Positions 1 through 9,186 are shown, counted from the first letter of the stretch. The stretch is 64,000 bases of DNA from Lacticaseibacillus kribbianus (GCF_020180945.1 NZ_JAIPUL010000003.1:62001-126000), one strand, 5' to 3'. Made by a program: numbers and translations. The notes: generated from the letters alone by a model not told the origin.

Positions 1-119
1 CGGCGGCCGAGCCGCCGCTGTCGCCGGTGCCCACCACGGAGCCTTTGGAGCCGCTGACGCTGATTCCGTACGGCGCGGCCAAGCTGCGCATCGCGGAGCT
101 GCCGACGGTCGCGGACTAG
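1..119 (+). CDS. 3' end of a truncated gene, possibly a GH127-type glycosidase
   Basis: An open frame enters from the left edge and ends at TAG 117-119. About 38 C-terminal residues are visible, ending in LTLIPYGAAKLRIAELP. A C-terminus of the form 'L-PYG--KLRI-E-P' is typical of DUF1680/GH127-type beta-L-arabinofuranosidase-like proteins and would suit the glycosidase-rich surroundings. The assignment rests on this short stretch only. The preceding Pro/Glu/Thr-rich residues look like a linker. Two terminators follow, so this gene ends its operon. Confidence 0.5.
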   Translation, partial: AAEPPLSPVPTTEPLEPLTLIPYGAAKLRIAELPTVAD

Positions 120-190
120 GCGCCGGTCGGCCGGTTCCGCGCCGGCACGAGAACTGGAGGCTGGGCCATAAGTCGCACTTAGCCCAGAGT

Positions 191-246
191 ACAAGGCGGC
201 CACCGCGTGTTTCCCGAACTTAGGAAACGCGTGGTGGCCGCCTTGT
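191..246. terminator. Long bidirectional terminator hairpin
   Basis: A near-perfect inverted repeat with arms 191-214 and 223-246 (ACAAGGCGGCCACC against its complement) and an 8-base loop. It lies about 70 bases after the stop of the truncated gene. Confidence 0.75.
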
Positions 247-302
247 GCGCGTGGGCGAAGACTCTCGGCCCGCGACTGCGATGTAACTTTCGTGCGCAAT
301 CC

Positions 303-334
303 GGGCTGGCCGATTTATGGCCAGCCCTCTTTTT
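303..334 (+). terminator. Rho-independent terminator
   Basis: A perfect 9-bp stem (GGGCTGGCC / GGCCAGCCC) with a 7-base loop, followed by TCTTTTT. It backs up the terminator at 191-246. Confidence 0.8.
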
Positions 335-388
335 GGCGCGGTGAGCCAATCCGCCGCCGACCGCGTCGCACCGGCGCTGCATAAGAGC

Positions 389-417
389 CTGCAGCGGGCG
401 GCGCAACCGGCTATACT
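389..417 (+). promoter_or_regulatory. Weak candidate promoter of the first GH38-like gene
   Basis: TATACT at 412-417 is a good -10 box. The hexamer 17 bp upstream (CTGCAG) is a poor -35, so this promoter may need an activator or may be incorrect. Confidence 0.35.
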
Positions 418-456
418 GAAGAGGACGGCTAATGAAACCGATTACGGAGGTGCCTC

Positions 457-3032
457 ATGAAAACCTTGTACTTAATCAATCATTCACACACAGACATTGG
501 CTACACCGCGCGGCAGGAGGACATCGCCGGCTACCACGCCGACTACATTCGCCAGGTGCTGGCCATCGTCGCCGACCTGACCGCAAAGGGGCGCGAGAAC
601 GAGTTCGTCTGGACCTGTGAGAACTTCTGGCAGGTGCAAAACTTCTGGCAGGACGCAACCATGGCGGAGCGGGCAGCGTTTTTGGCGGCGGTCGAGGCGG
701 GGCACATCGACGTGTCGCTGAACTACCTCAACATGACCGAGCTGGTCGACACGGACGCGCTCAACCACAGCCTGGCGCGCGGGCGGCGCTTCGCCAACCA
801 GCTGAAGCGGCGGCTCGACTCGGCGATGACCGCGGATGTGAACGGTTTTGCATGGACCTACGCTGAGCAACTGCTGAACAATGGCGTCGAGAACCTGTTC
901 ACCTGCATCCACGGCCACCACGGGCTGTACCCGCTGTACAAGAATCAGACGGCCTTTTGGTGGGAGACGCAGGACAACCGGCGGCTTCTGGTGTGGAGCG
1001 GCGAGCACTACCAGATCGGCAACGAGTTCGGTCTGATGCCGGATGCGCCGGGCAGCTACTCGATTCAAGACCAGTTCTCGCAGGCGCCGGACAGCGACTG
1101 GCAGCAGGTCGCGCACACGCGGCTGACCAAGTACTTCGCGGCGCTTGAGGCGAGCGGCTACCCGTACGATTTCGCGCCGGCGATGGTGTCGGGGATGTCA
1201 ACGGACAACGCCGGTCCCAACGCGGCCGTGGTCGACCGCATCGCGGCCTGGAACGCGCAGCACGGGGAGGAAATTCGCGTGCAGATGGTCGGCGTCACCG
1301 GCTTTTTCGAGGTGCTGCGCAAAACGGGCGTGGCGGAGCTTGCGACCTACCGCGGCGACTGGAACGACTGGTGGGCGGACGGCGTGGGCTCGACGCCCGG
1401 CGCCACCAAGCTCTACCGCGCGGCGCAGCGCCAGTACCAGCTCGCGCTTAGGCTGACCGCGGCCGAGGAAGCGGACGCGGCGGCCTCGGGTGAGGTCGGC
1501 GACGACCGCGCCGGCGCGCCGGATGGGGCCGCGGGCAGCGCGCAGGACCCGGCCGCAACCGCCGGCACCACGCCGGGGCTGACCGCACCCGCGCCGCTTG
1601 GCCCCGGCGCGCCCGCCTTTTGCGACCCGCACGCGCCCGCCGCGCTGAGCGCCGCCGAAAGCCAGCTGATGCTTTTTGCCGAGCACACCTGGGGCTACCA
1701 CAGCTCCGTGTCCGAGCCGTGGGCGACGATGGTCAACGAGCTGGAGTACCGCAAGGCCAACTACGCGGTGTCGGCGGGGATGACCGTCAACACGTTCCTC
1801 AACAAGCTGACCGCGGCGCGCTTCGGCCGCGTCTGGCCGCGGGCCGCGCGCCACAAGACCTACAAGGTGGTCAACCCGCACGACCGCGCCGTCGCCCTGC
1901 CGGTGCGCCTGGCGCTTGCGTACTGGGAGACGCTGGGCGGCAAGCGCCTGAGTTCGGCCGACCTGCCGTTCATCGAGGCCTACGATCTGGACACGGGCGC
2001 CCTTTACCCGCGCCAGGTCACAAAGGCCGCCTCCGGCTACGAGGTGGCGGTGGTGGTGCGCTGGAGCCGCACGAGACCCGGCGGCTGGGGCTGCGGTTGG
2101 GTGATGTGAATCACGAGACAAGCAACTACCGCTACGTCAACTTCGTCCAGGGCGCCGAGGGCGTGCAGGACATCGCCTACCCGGGCAAGCCCAACGAGCT
2201 GACCGTCAGCACCGATGCCTTCCTCTGCCTGCTGGACCCGACGCGCGGCGTGAAGACCCTGATCGACAAGGCGACGGGCAAAAACCTGCTGCGGGAGTCG
2301 GCGGCGCCGCTGTTTGCCGGCGTCTACGAGGTCACGCCGATCAAGTCCGACCCGTGTTCCGAGCGCCGCCGCATGGGCCGCAACCGCAAGGGCAAGGGCG
2401 TGCAGCGCGACGTTGCCCGCCTGACGGATATCAGAAGCATCGCGGACGGGGCCGTTTTCCAGACCATCGCGCTGGACTACGCGCTGGCCGGGACCAAGCG
2501 CTACGAAGTGGAGCTGACCTTCTACAAGCACGCGCCGCAGATCACGGCGACCGTCCGCATCCAAAAGGACAACGAGTGGGCGCCAGAGAACCTGTACGTG
2601 GCGCTGCCGCTGGCCGCGCAGGGCGACCTGTACGCCGAAAAGGGCGACCGGCTGTTCCGTCCCGCAATCGATCAGCTACCCGGCACCAACACCGAGTTTT
2701 ACCTGCTCAACTCGGGGCTGTTGTACCGCCAGCCCAGCGGCCACGCGCTGGGGCTGTGCCTCAAGGACACGCCGCTGATCACGCTCGGCGACTTGGACCC
2801 GCACCCGATCACGCTGGCCGGGCCGCAGACGGCAAAGAAAAACCAGGCGCCGCTGTACGCCTGGGTGATGAACAACTTCTGGGAGACCAACTTCAAGGTG
2901 GACCTGTCCGGCTTCTACGAGTTCAGCTTCGACCTGTTCACGCAGTCGCGCACCGAGTCGCTGGAAGACGCGCACCAGGCCCTGGTCGCGCAAAACCTCG
3001 GGGTTGTGACCCTGGTCACGAACGAGGGCTGA
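457..3032 (+). pseudogene. GH38-like alpha-mannosidase family protein, frameshifted
   Basis: The gene begins at ATG 457 after GGAGG and encodes a GH38-type N-terminal catalytic domain. The zinc-binding H-x-D lies in HSHTDIGYT (His11, Asp13), and the probable catalytic Asp127 lies in MTADVNGF. The first frame stops at 2109 (550 residues). Homology resumes one frame away at about 2061 (LEPHETRRLGLRL) and continues to TGA 3032. Comparison with the intact homologue at 28694-31105 places a single missing base near 2059-2060. Joined, the protein would be about 858 residues. It also carries an Ala/Gly/Pro-rich insert (about residues 345-395) that the homologue lacks. The C-terminal signature NNFWETNFKVDLSGFYEF is shared with the two other GH38-like proteins of the window. 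The break may be a real inactivation or a sequencing error. Substrate is unknown; alpha-mannosides or other alpha-linked glycans are likely. Confidence 0.8.
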
Positions 3033-3037
3033 TTCAC

Positions 3038-3757
3038 TCAGTCGGTGAAGTCCAGCACAAGCCGGTAGCGGGCAGCGACGTAGTAACAGTCGCTGTACTC
3101 GCGGTAGGCCGGCGCTGCGGCCACCAGGCGTTCGCGCCGCAGAAGCGGGGTGCCGGCGGCAAAGGCCGGGGCGCTCGGCCCGGCGGTGGTCGCGGTGATT
3201 ACCTCGCGCTGCACCACCGGCTCGATGCCGTGGCGCGCGAGGAAGGCGTAAAAGGACTTCTTCGTCTGGATGAAGCGGCTGATGTCGGCGCTGGCCAGGG
3301 CCGGCGCGACGAAGTAGGTCTGAAACACCGCGACCAGCCCCGCGTTGTCGAACACGCGCCGCGTCAGGAGCGTGACCGCGGTTCCCAGCGGTAGCGCGAG
3401 CATTTCGGCGCAGCGCAGGTCGGCCAGGACCCGGGTCAGGTCGGCCTGTTGCTGCTTGTGGTCCTCGAACACCTCGGCGATGGCCAGTCGTTGCGGTCGA
3501 ATCAGCGTCTGGTTCGGGGCCGGCTGCGTCCGGGCGTTGGCGACCCGGGGAGCGTGGCCAGGCACCTTGACCAACAGCTGCTCCGAAAGCAGCTGCGCAA
3601 TCGCCTTGCGAATCGTGATGCGGCTGACCGCATACTGCGCCGCCAGCGCCTCCTCGGTGGGCAGGGCGGCCTGCTCCGGCCAGCGACCGCTTGCGATTTG
3701 ACGGCGAAAATCGGCCGCCACCTGCTGATACAGCGGGGCGTTGTCTGCCTTGTTCAT
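3038..3757 (-). CDS. GntR family regulator (HutC/UTRA type)
   Basis: A 239-residue regulator. Its N-terminal winged helix-turn-helix (about residues 5-70) contains LPTEEALAAQYAVSRITIRKA, typical of GntR proteins. The C-terminal part (about 90-235) matches the UTRA effector domain of the HutC subfamily, which binds sugar phosphates or related small ligands. The start at 3757 was chosen because GGAGGTGA precedes it at the right distance; an upstream ATG at 3772 overlaps that site. The gene is convergent with the frameshifted GH38-like gene (5 bases apart) and divergent from the GH38-like/ManA/ROK operon, 67 bases away, which it probably represses. The exact operator is not evident. Likely ligand: a phosphorylated sugar of that pathway (inference). 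Confidence 0.85.
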   Translation of the reverse strand: MNKADNAPLYQQVAADFRRQIASGRWPEQAALPTEEALAAQYAVSRITIRKAIAQLLSEQLLVKVPGHAPRVANARTQPAPNQTLIRPQRLAIAEVFEDHKQQQADLTRVLADLRCAEMLALPLGTAVTLLTRRVFDNAGLVAVFQTYFVAPALASADISRFIQTKKSFYAFLARHGIEPVVQREVITATTAGPSAPAFAAGTPLLRRERLVAAAPAYREYSDCYYVAARYRLVLDFTD

Positions 3758-3824
3758 CAGCGTCACCTCCAATGGTTACGTTCATCATACCGATTTGCGA
3801 TTTCAAACACAAAGGAGAGTTTCC

Positions 3825-6212
3825 ATGTTCACAATCAACGTGTTGCATTACTCGCACACCGATGTCGGCTACACGGACACGCAGGAGAAAATGCGTGCGC
3901 ACCACATCGGCTTCATCCGGGAGGTTCTGGAGCTGATCGCCCAAGAGCCGCGCTTCAAGTGGAACTGCGAGACCTACTGGCCGGTCGAGCAGTTTTTACT
4001 GGAGGCGACACCGGCCGAGCAGGCGGCGTTCGTCGCCGCGGTGCAGGCCGGCAACATCGGCCTGTCCGGCAGCTACCTGAACATGACGGAGCTGGTCCCG
4101 GCCAACGTGTTTGCGGAGGTGATGGCCAAAACTCGCCGCCAGCGGGAGGCGCTGCGCATTCCGGCCAAAAGCGCGCTGACGTCGGACATCAACGGCTACG
4201 CCTGGGGGATGGTCGAGGGCCTGGCCGACGCCGGGGTCTCCAACCTGATGTCTTGCCTGCACACCCACCACGGCTACCACCCGCTGCAAAAGCAGGCGCC
4301 GTTTTGGTGGGAGGGGGCGAGCGGCCAGCGCGTCTTGGTGTGGAACGGGGATCACTACAACCTGGGCAACGAGCTGGGAATCTCCGAGGTGTCGGCCTTC
4401 GAGTACACGCTGCAGGACGGCCTGAACGACAGCAAGCTGTCGCTGTTCGACCGCTCGTGCGCCCGCATTCAAAATTATGTGCAGACCCTCACGGACCAGG
4501 GCTACGCCTACGTCTTCGCCCCGGTCAGCCTCAACGGGTTGATGACCGACAACTGCCCGGCGACCCTCAAGATTCTGGACTTCATCGACCGCTACAACGC
4601 GCTGGGCGGCGACATTCGGCTGCGCATGGTGACCCTTGACGAGTTCTTTGATCAGGTGCGCGCAAGCACGGTGGCGATTCCGACCTACCGCGGCGATTGG
4701 ACCGACTGGTGGGCGGACGGCGTGGGCTCCACCCCCGCCGACGTGATCCAGTACCGCCGCGCCGCCCGCGATTACGCGGTGGCCGAGAAGCTCGACCCGC
4801 ACCACGAGCTGGCGCCGGCCAGCTGGTACGACGACGCCCGCGACAACCTGATGTTTTACGCCGAGCACACCTGGGGGTACTCCAGCTCGATCAGCGACCC
4901 GTTCCACCCGCAGGTCAACAACCTCGACCAGTGGAAGCGGCTGTACGCGCTGAAGGCCGCGGAAGCCGCGAGCAAGATTCGCGAGCGCATCCAGCAAAAG
5001 CACGGCGAAACGCCGCTGTCTTTGAGCAAGGAAATCACCTTCCGCGCGGTCAACCCGCACGATTTTCCCATCCGGACCATGCTGAAGCAGGACCTGGAGG
5101 TGTGGTACGGCCACGAACACTTCACGGTGATCGACCAGGCCAGCGGTGAGGCCGTGCCGTTTCAGATCAGCCGCTACTCGCGCGGCCACGAGCTGTGCAT
5201 CTGGCTGGACCTCGCGGCTCGTGTTGAGAAGCACTTCACGCTGCGCGAGGTGCCGGCACCGCGACCGTTTTCCGCGGGAATGCGGCAGCCGGTCGCGCTG
5301 GACGGGGTCGATGACCTGGCCTGGCGCCGTGCAGCCGAGCTTGCCGCCGGCGGCACCGCCACCGTGAACGGGCTCGAGAACGATTTTTACAAGATTGCCT
5401 GGGCGCCCGGCCGCGGCATCACGCACTGGCTGGACAAGGCGACGGGGCAAGACCGCGTCGTCGCCGGCGGGTACGGCGCGTTCACGCCGGTCTACGAGGT
5501 GACGCCGCTTGAGCTCGGCGACGACTACCGGTCGGTGCGCCGCAACCTCGGGCGCAACCGCAAGGCCTTTCGCACGCAGCGCGCGGTCGGCCAGCTGAGC
5601 GACGTGAAGGTGCTCGAAAACGGGCCGCTGTACACCCGCGTGGCGCTGGGCTACACGCTGGCCGCGGGGATGCAGGACTGCACCGTGATCCTGACGGCGT
5701 ACAAGCTGAGCCCCAAGGTCGACGTCGACGTGCGCTTCCACAAGCTCAGCGAGTGGCGCCCGGAGAACGTGTACGTCGCGCTGCCGTTTGGAGCAAAGAC
5801 CGTGGCGCTGGACAAAACCGGCGCGATCATCCGGCCGCGCATCGACCAGCTGCCCGGCTCCTGCACCGATTTTTACGCGACGCAAAACGGCGTGGTGTTC
5901 GAGGGTGACGACGACTGGGTGGTCGCAAGCCTCGATGCGCCGCTGATCGCGATGGGCGACCTGGCCGCGCACCCGATTCAGCTGATGGGTGAGGGCGCGC
6001 CCAACAACGCGCCGGTGTTCAGCTGGCTGATGAACAACTTCTGGGAGACCAACTTCAAGGCCGACCTCGCCGGCTTCTACCAGTTCCACTACAGTGTGCA
6101 GCCCTTCGCAAAGACGACGCTTGCGCAGGCGTTCACGCAAGCGGAGGCGCTGAACGAGGACGTGTGGACCTTCTATCGCTTCGAGAAAGGGGCAGACCAT
6201 GACCTACGATAA
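3825..6212 (+). CDS. GH38-like alpha-mannosidase family protein (divergent paralogue)
   Basis: A 795-residue cytoplasmic protein without signal peptide. The start at 3825 is preceded by AAAGGAG. GH38-type features are the metal-binding H-x-D in YSHTDVGYT (His11, Asp13), a probable catalytic Asp121 in LTSDINGYAW, the motif GDWTDWWADGVGSTP, and a C-terminal beta domain ending with NNFWETNFKADLAGFYQF. It is related to the proteins at 457 and 28694 but clearly more diverged. It is shorter than classical GH38 alpha-mannosidases (about 1000 residues) and lacks their N-terminal domain. It is the first gene of a three-gene operon and overlaps the isomerase gene by 14 bases. Context suggests it releases a hexose, probably mannose, that the next two gene products process. 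Substrate is inferred only. Confidence 0.8.
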   Translation: MFTINVLHYSHTDVGYTDTQEKMRAHHIGFIREVLELIAQEPRFKWNCETYWPVEQFLLEATPAEQAAFVAAVQAGNIGLSGSYLNMTELVPANVFAEVMAKTRRQREALRIPAKSALTSDINGYAWGMVEGLADAGVSNLMSCLHTHHGYHPLQKQAPFWWEGASGQRVLVWNGDHYNLGNELGISEVSAFEYTLQDGLNDSKLSLFDRSCARIQNYVQTLTDQGYAYVFAPVSLNGLMTDNCPATLKILDFIDRYNALGGDIRLRMVTLDEFFDQVRASTVAIPTYRGDWTDWWADGVGSTPADVIQYRRAARDYAVAEKLDPHHELAPASWYDDARDNLMFYAEHTWGYSSSISDPFHPQVNNLDQWKRLYALKAAEAASKIRERIQQKHGETPLSLSKEITFRAVNPHDFPIRTMLKQDLEVWYGHEHFTVIDQASGEAVPFQISRYSRGHELCIWLDLAARVEKHFTLREVPAPRPFSAGMRQPVALDGVDDLAWRRAAELAAGGTATVNGLENDFYKIAWAPGRGITHWLDKATGQDRVVAGGYGAFTPVYEVTPLELGDDYRSVRRNLGRNRKAFRTQRAVGQLSDVKVLENGPLYTRVALGYTLAAGMQDCTVILTAYKLSPKVDVDVRFHKLSEWRPENVYVALPFGAKTVALDKTGAIIRPRIDQLPGSCTDFYATQNGVVFEGDDDWVVASLDAPLIAMGDLAAHPIQLMGEGAPNNAPVFSWLMNNFWETNFKADLAGFYQFHYSVQPFAKTTLAQAFTQAEALNEDVWTFYRFEKGADHDLR

Positions 6213-7992
6213 ATTCCCGACCCAGCAGGTGCCGGGCTTCACGGCGGTCGCCGGCTGGCCGGCGGTGGTGACGCGGCTGCAGGCGCTGATTGAAGCCGCG
6301 CAGTCTTCGGCTTCCGATGCGGCTTCCGACGCGGCCTCGACCGTGCCCCCAACCACCGCCCCAGCCGCTGCGCCGCGCCGCGTGGTGGTGGCCATCGCCT
6401 GCTACCCGGGCGTCGACCAGGCCGAGCTGGCGCGGGCGCTCGGCGGCCTGGGCGCGGAACTCGTGGCCGCGGACGACTGCTTCGTCTCGGATGCGGCCTA
6501 CCAGGCGCTGATTGCGCCTTTTCTCACGGATGATCGTGTATTTGGGATCATGAACACGCTGACACTGAACCAGGTGCTCGACCCCGAAAAGACCGCCGCG
6601 CTGCGGGCGCGCATCGCGGCCAGTGCTGCGCCCGTCACCGTGGTCTACGGCGTCGGGGCCAGCCTTGTGTGCGACGCCGATGTGCTGGTGTACTGCGACC
6701 TGCCGCGCTGGGAGATTCAACAGCGTTACCAGGCGGGCGGGGCGAACTGGAAAACGGCCAACGGCGACGGCGACCAGCTGCGCAAGGTCAAGCAGGGGTA
6801 CTTTGTCGAGTGGCGCCTCGCCGACCGGCTCAAGGCCACGCTTTTGCCCCACGTCGACGCGGTGATCGACACCACAATCGAAGGCGCGCCGCGGCTGGTG
6901 AGCGGGGCCGGGCTGCGCGCCGGGCTGGCGCTGCTCGCGCGCCGGCCGTTTCGCCTGAAGCCGTACTTCGCGCCCGGGGTCTGGGGCGGCCAGTGGATGC
7001 GCGAGCACTTCGCCCTTGATGGTGATGTGCCAAACTACGCATGGGCCTTCGATGGGGTGCCGGAGGAGAACAGCCTGCTGCTGGACTTTGGCGGCGTCAC
7101 GCTGGAGCTGCCGGCGCTGGACCTGGTGATGGCCCATCCCGAGCGGCTGCTCGGCGTGCGGGTCGCCAGCCGCTTTGGGGCGGAGTTTCCGATTCGCTTT
7201 GATTTTCTCGACACCATGGGCGGCCAGAACCTGTCGCTGCAGGTCCACCCGCGCACCCAGTACATCAAAGACCACTACGGCATGGCCTACACGCAGGACG
7301 AAAGCTACTACATCATGGCGGCCAAACCCGGGGCCAAGGTCTACCTCGGTCTGAAAAACGGCGCGGATCCCGCCGCGATGGTGGCGGCGCTCGCCGCGGC
7401 CGACGCCGGCGGGCCGGCCTTTGATGCCGAGGCCTACGTCGCCCAGTGGCCGGTTCACCCGCACGACCACTTCCTGATCCCCGCCGGCACGGTCCACTGC
7501 TCGGGGCAAGACACCGTGGTGCTTGAGGTCTCCGCGACCCCGTACCTCTTCACCTACAAGCTGTGGGACTGGGGCCGCCTGGGCCTGGACGGCCGGCCGC
7601 GGCCGGTGCACATCGCAGACGGCGCGCAAAACATCGCGTGGGACCGGCGCGAGGACGCGGTGAACGCCAACCTGATCAACCAGGTCACAGTTGAGCAAGA
7701 CGACTTGAACGTGAAAAAAGAAACCACCGGCCTGGCCAAGCAGGAATTCATTCAGACCACCCGCTACTGGCTCAAGACCCGCGCCGGCGCGGTGGTCGCC
7801 GAAAACGACAGCGTGCACATGGGCAACGTGGTCGAGGGCTCGGGCGCCATCGTCTCGTCTTCGGCCGACGCCTTTGCCCCGTACCGCGTGCACTACGGCG
7901 AGACCTTCATCGTTCCGGCGGCCGCCGGCGATTTTCGCCTGACGCCGCTGGACGAAAGCTGCGCCGTGCTGGTCGCGTGTGTGCGGGAGTGA
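6199..7992 (+). CDS. manA: Class I mannose-6-phosphate isomerase with N-terminal kinase-like domain
   Basis: A 597-residue protein. The C-terminal two thirds match class I phosphomannose isomerase, a zinc enzyme interconverting mannose-6-phosphate and fructose-6-phosphate. Expected zinc ligands are visible: Gln and His of LQVHPRTQ (about residues 346-350), Glu of QDESYYIM (about 369) and His of IPAGTVHCSG (about 434). The first 220 residues form a separate domain resembling P-loop nucleoside/uridine kinases, but the Walker A position reads VAIACYPGVDQAEL and lacks the GK[ST], so kinase activity is unlikely. An Ala/Ser/Pro-rich linker lies near residues 35-60. Its place between a GH38-like enzyme and a ROK kinase makes it the final step feeding released mannose into glycolysis. 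It overlaps the upstream gene by 14 bases. Confidence 0.88.
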   Translation: MTYDKFPTQQVPGFTAVAGWPAVVTRLQALIEAAQSSASDAASDAASTVPPTTAPAAAPRRVVVAIACYPGVDQAELARALGGLGAELVAADDCFVSDAAYQALIAPFLTDDRVFGIMNTLTLNQVLDPEKTAALRARIAASAAPVTVVYGVGASLVCDADVLVYCDLPRWEIQQRYQAGGANWKTANGDGDQLRKVKQGYFVEWRLADRLKATLLPHVDAVIDTTIEGAPRLVSGAGLRAGLALLARRPFRLKPYFAPGVWGGQWMREHFALDGDVPNYAWAFDGVPEENSLLLDFGGVTLELPALDLVMAHPERLLGVRVASRFGAEFPIRFDFLDTMGGQNLSLQVHPRTQYIKDHYGMAYTQDESYYIMAAKPGAKVYLGLKNGADPAAMVAALAAADAGGPAFDAEAYVAQWPVHPHDHFLIPAGTVHCSGQDTVVLEVSATPYLFTYKLWDWGRLGLDGRPRPVHIADGAQNIAWDRREDAVNANLINQVTVEQDDLNVKKETTGLAKQEFIQTTRYWLKTRAGAVVAENDSVHMGNVVEGSGAIVSSSADAFAPYRVHYGETFIVPAAAGDFRLTPLDESCAVLVACVRE

Positions 7993-8016
7993 ACGTAAGA
8001 TTGTGGAGGTGAGCAC

Positions 8017-8898
8017 ATGACAGACAGCCTGCTGCTTGACGTGGGCGGAACGACCATCAAGGCCACCCGGGTGGACGAGGCGGGGCGGGCGCTCGGGCCG
8101 ACCACGCACCACGAGGCTTTGGCCGGGTCCAGCGCCGCTTGCATCGTGGACAACCTGGTGAGCATCATCACCGAATCGGGGCCGGGGCCGCTGACCGGGG
8201 TCGGCATGGCCTTCCCGGGGCCGTTCGACTACGCCGGGGGCGTCAGCCTGATGCGGGGGCTCGGTAAGTACGACGCACTGTACGGGATGCCGCTGACGCC
8301 GGCCATTCAGCACGCCGGGGCCAGGCGCGCGCCGTGGCTGGCGCGCACGCGCTTTGCGTACATTCACGACATCGCGGCGTTCGGGCTTGGCGAGCTGCGC
8401 GTCGGCGTGGCGCAGGGGCGCACCCGGTTTCTGTGCCTGGCCATCGGCACCGGCGCGGGCTCGGCCTTCGTTGCCAACCGCCGGCTGGTCATCGCCGGCG
8501 CCGGCGTCCCGCCGCACGGTTGGCTCTACGACACCCCGTTTCACGGCGGCATCATCGATGACTTCGTGTCGGCGCGCGGCCTGACCCGGCTGGCCAAAAC
8601 GGCGACCGGGGTGGCCTACAGCGGCGAGCAGCTGGCCGCCCTGGCCGCCGCCGGCAACGCGGACGCGCTCGCGGCCTTCACCGCCTTCGGGGAGGTGGTG
8701 GCGCAGGCGCTCGGGCCTTTTGTGAAGAATTTTGCACCACAAGCCGTCGTGCTCGGCGGCCAGGTGGCCAAGAGCTTCGCGTACTTCGGCGCCCCCGTGC
8801 GCCGGGCCCTGGCCCCGCACGGCGTCGACTGCCTGGTCGAGCCCGACTTCGCGGCCACGGTCAACGCCGGCATCTGGGCGCGACTTAACCAAAACTGA
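8017..8898 (+). CDS. ROK family sugar kinase, zinc-motif-less
   Basis: A 293-residue ROK protein. The N-terminal phosphate-binding motif LDVGGTTIK and the central CLAIGTGAGSAF are seen. The usual ROK zinc-binding cysteine cluster CxCGxxGCxE is absent; the equivalent region reads HGGIIDDFVSARGL. GTGGAGGTGAG precedes the ATG. It follows the ManA-like gene by 24 bases in the same operon. The likely role is phosphorylation of the hexose released by the GH38-like enzyme, supplying mannose-6-phosphate to the isomerase. N-acetylmannosamine or glucose remain possible substrates, since ROK specificity cannot be read from sequence. Confidence 0.82.
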   Translation: MTDSLLLDVGGTTIKATRVDEAGRALGPTTHHEALAGSSAACIVDNLVSIITESGPGPLTGVGMAFPGPFDYAGGVSLMRGLGKYDALYGMPLTPAIQHAGARRAPWLARTRFAYIHDIAAFGLGELRVGVAQGRTRFLCLAIGTGAGSAFVANRRLVIAGAGVPPHGWLYDTPFHGGIIDDFVSARGLTRLAKTATGVAYSGEQLAALAAAGNADALAAFTAFGEVVAQALGPFVKNFAPQAVVLGGQVAKSFAYFGAPVRRALAPHGVDCLVEPDFAATVNAGIWARLNQN

Positions 8899-8948
8899 AG
8901 CCGCCGGATTGCCGTGAGCTGGTACACTGAAGCCATGGAGGTGAGGGC

Positions 8949-9149
8949 ATGAGACGATTCGTCGGGCCGCTGATTCTGGCGGTGGTGGCTATCGCGCTGC
9001 CGTTTTGGGGCGCGCAGTTCACGTACGTGGCCAAGGACGGCATGCTGCACGAGCCGTACTTCTTCACCGTGCCGCTGGGCGAGGCAATGCTGCTTGGCGC
9101 CGTCATCTGGGGCGGCGTGGTCGCGTGGCGGAAGTGGCGCGGAAGATAA
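8949..9149 (+). CDS. Small two-helix membrane protein, unknown function
   Basis: A 66-residue protein with a good ribosome binding site (GGAGGTGAGGGC). There are two hydrophobic segments: residues 5-20 (GPLILAVVAIALPFWG) and about 44-59 (EAMLLGAVIWGGVVAW). They flank a short polar loop, and the C-terminus is basic (RKWRGR). It resembles the many small uncharacterised membrane proteins of lactobacilli. It lies 50 bases after the ROK gene and may share its transcript, and it is closed by the terminator at 9150-9184. No function is recognised. Confidence 0.65.
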   Translation: MRRFVGPLILAVVAIALPFWGAQFTYVAKDGMLHEPYFFTVPLGEAMLLGAVIWGGVVAWRKWRGR

Positions 9150-9184
9150 AAAAAGCTTGTCGGATGACGCCGATAAGCTTTTTT
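9150..9184. terminator. Rho-independent terminator
   Basis: The stem AAAGCTTGTCGG / CCGATAAGCTTT has one G-T pair, is flanked by A and T runs, and follows directly on the small membrane protein gene. Confidence 0.85.
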
Positions 9185-9186
9185 GC

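Larger units (their letters stand above)
120..456. other. Intergenic region with two tandem terminators and a weak promoter
   Basis: No open frame with a ribosome binding site is seen here. The stretch holds two rho-independent terminators (191-246 and 303-334) and, near 412-417, a TATACT -10 box that probably serves the gene starting at 457. The minus-strand open frame at 179-406 overlaps the terminators and is not credible. Confidence 0.7.

Noticed and set aside
2041-2062. Programmed frameshift in the first GH38-like gene
   Set aside because: No slippery heptamer of the usual type and no downstream pseudoknot are evident; a missing base explains the break more simply.
3996-6200. Long minus-strand open frame (734 codons) opposite the GH38-like gene
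   Set aside because: It is the antisense shadow created by high-GC codon use; composition is Arg/Val/Gly/His-rich with no family motif, while the plus strand carries clear GH38-type motifs.
6133-8892. 919-codon minus-strand open frame
   Set aside because: It runs opposite three well-supported genes (GH38-like tail, ManA, ROK) and has no ribosome binding site or recognisable domain.
8909-8928. Promoter before the small membrane protein (TTGCCG ... TACACT)
   Set aside because: The spacer is only 8 bases, so the two boxes cannot work together.
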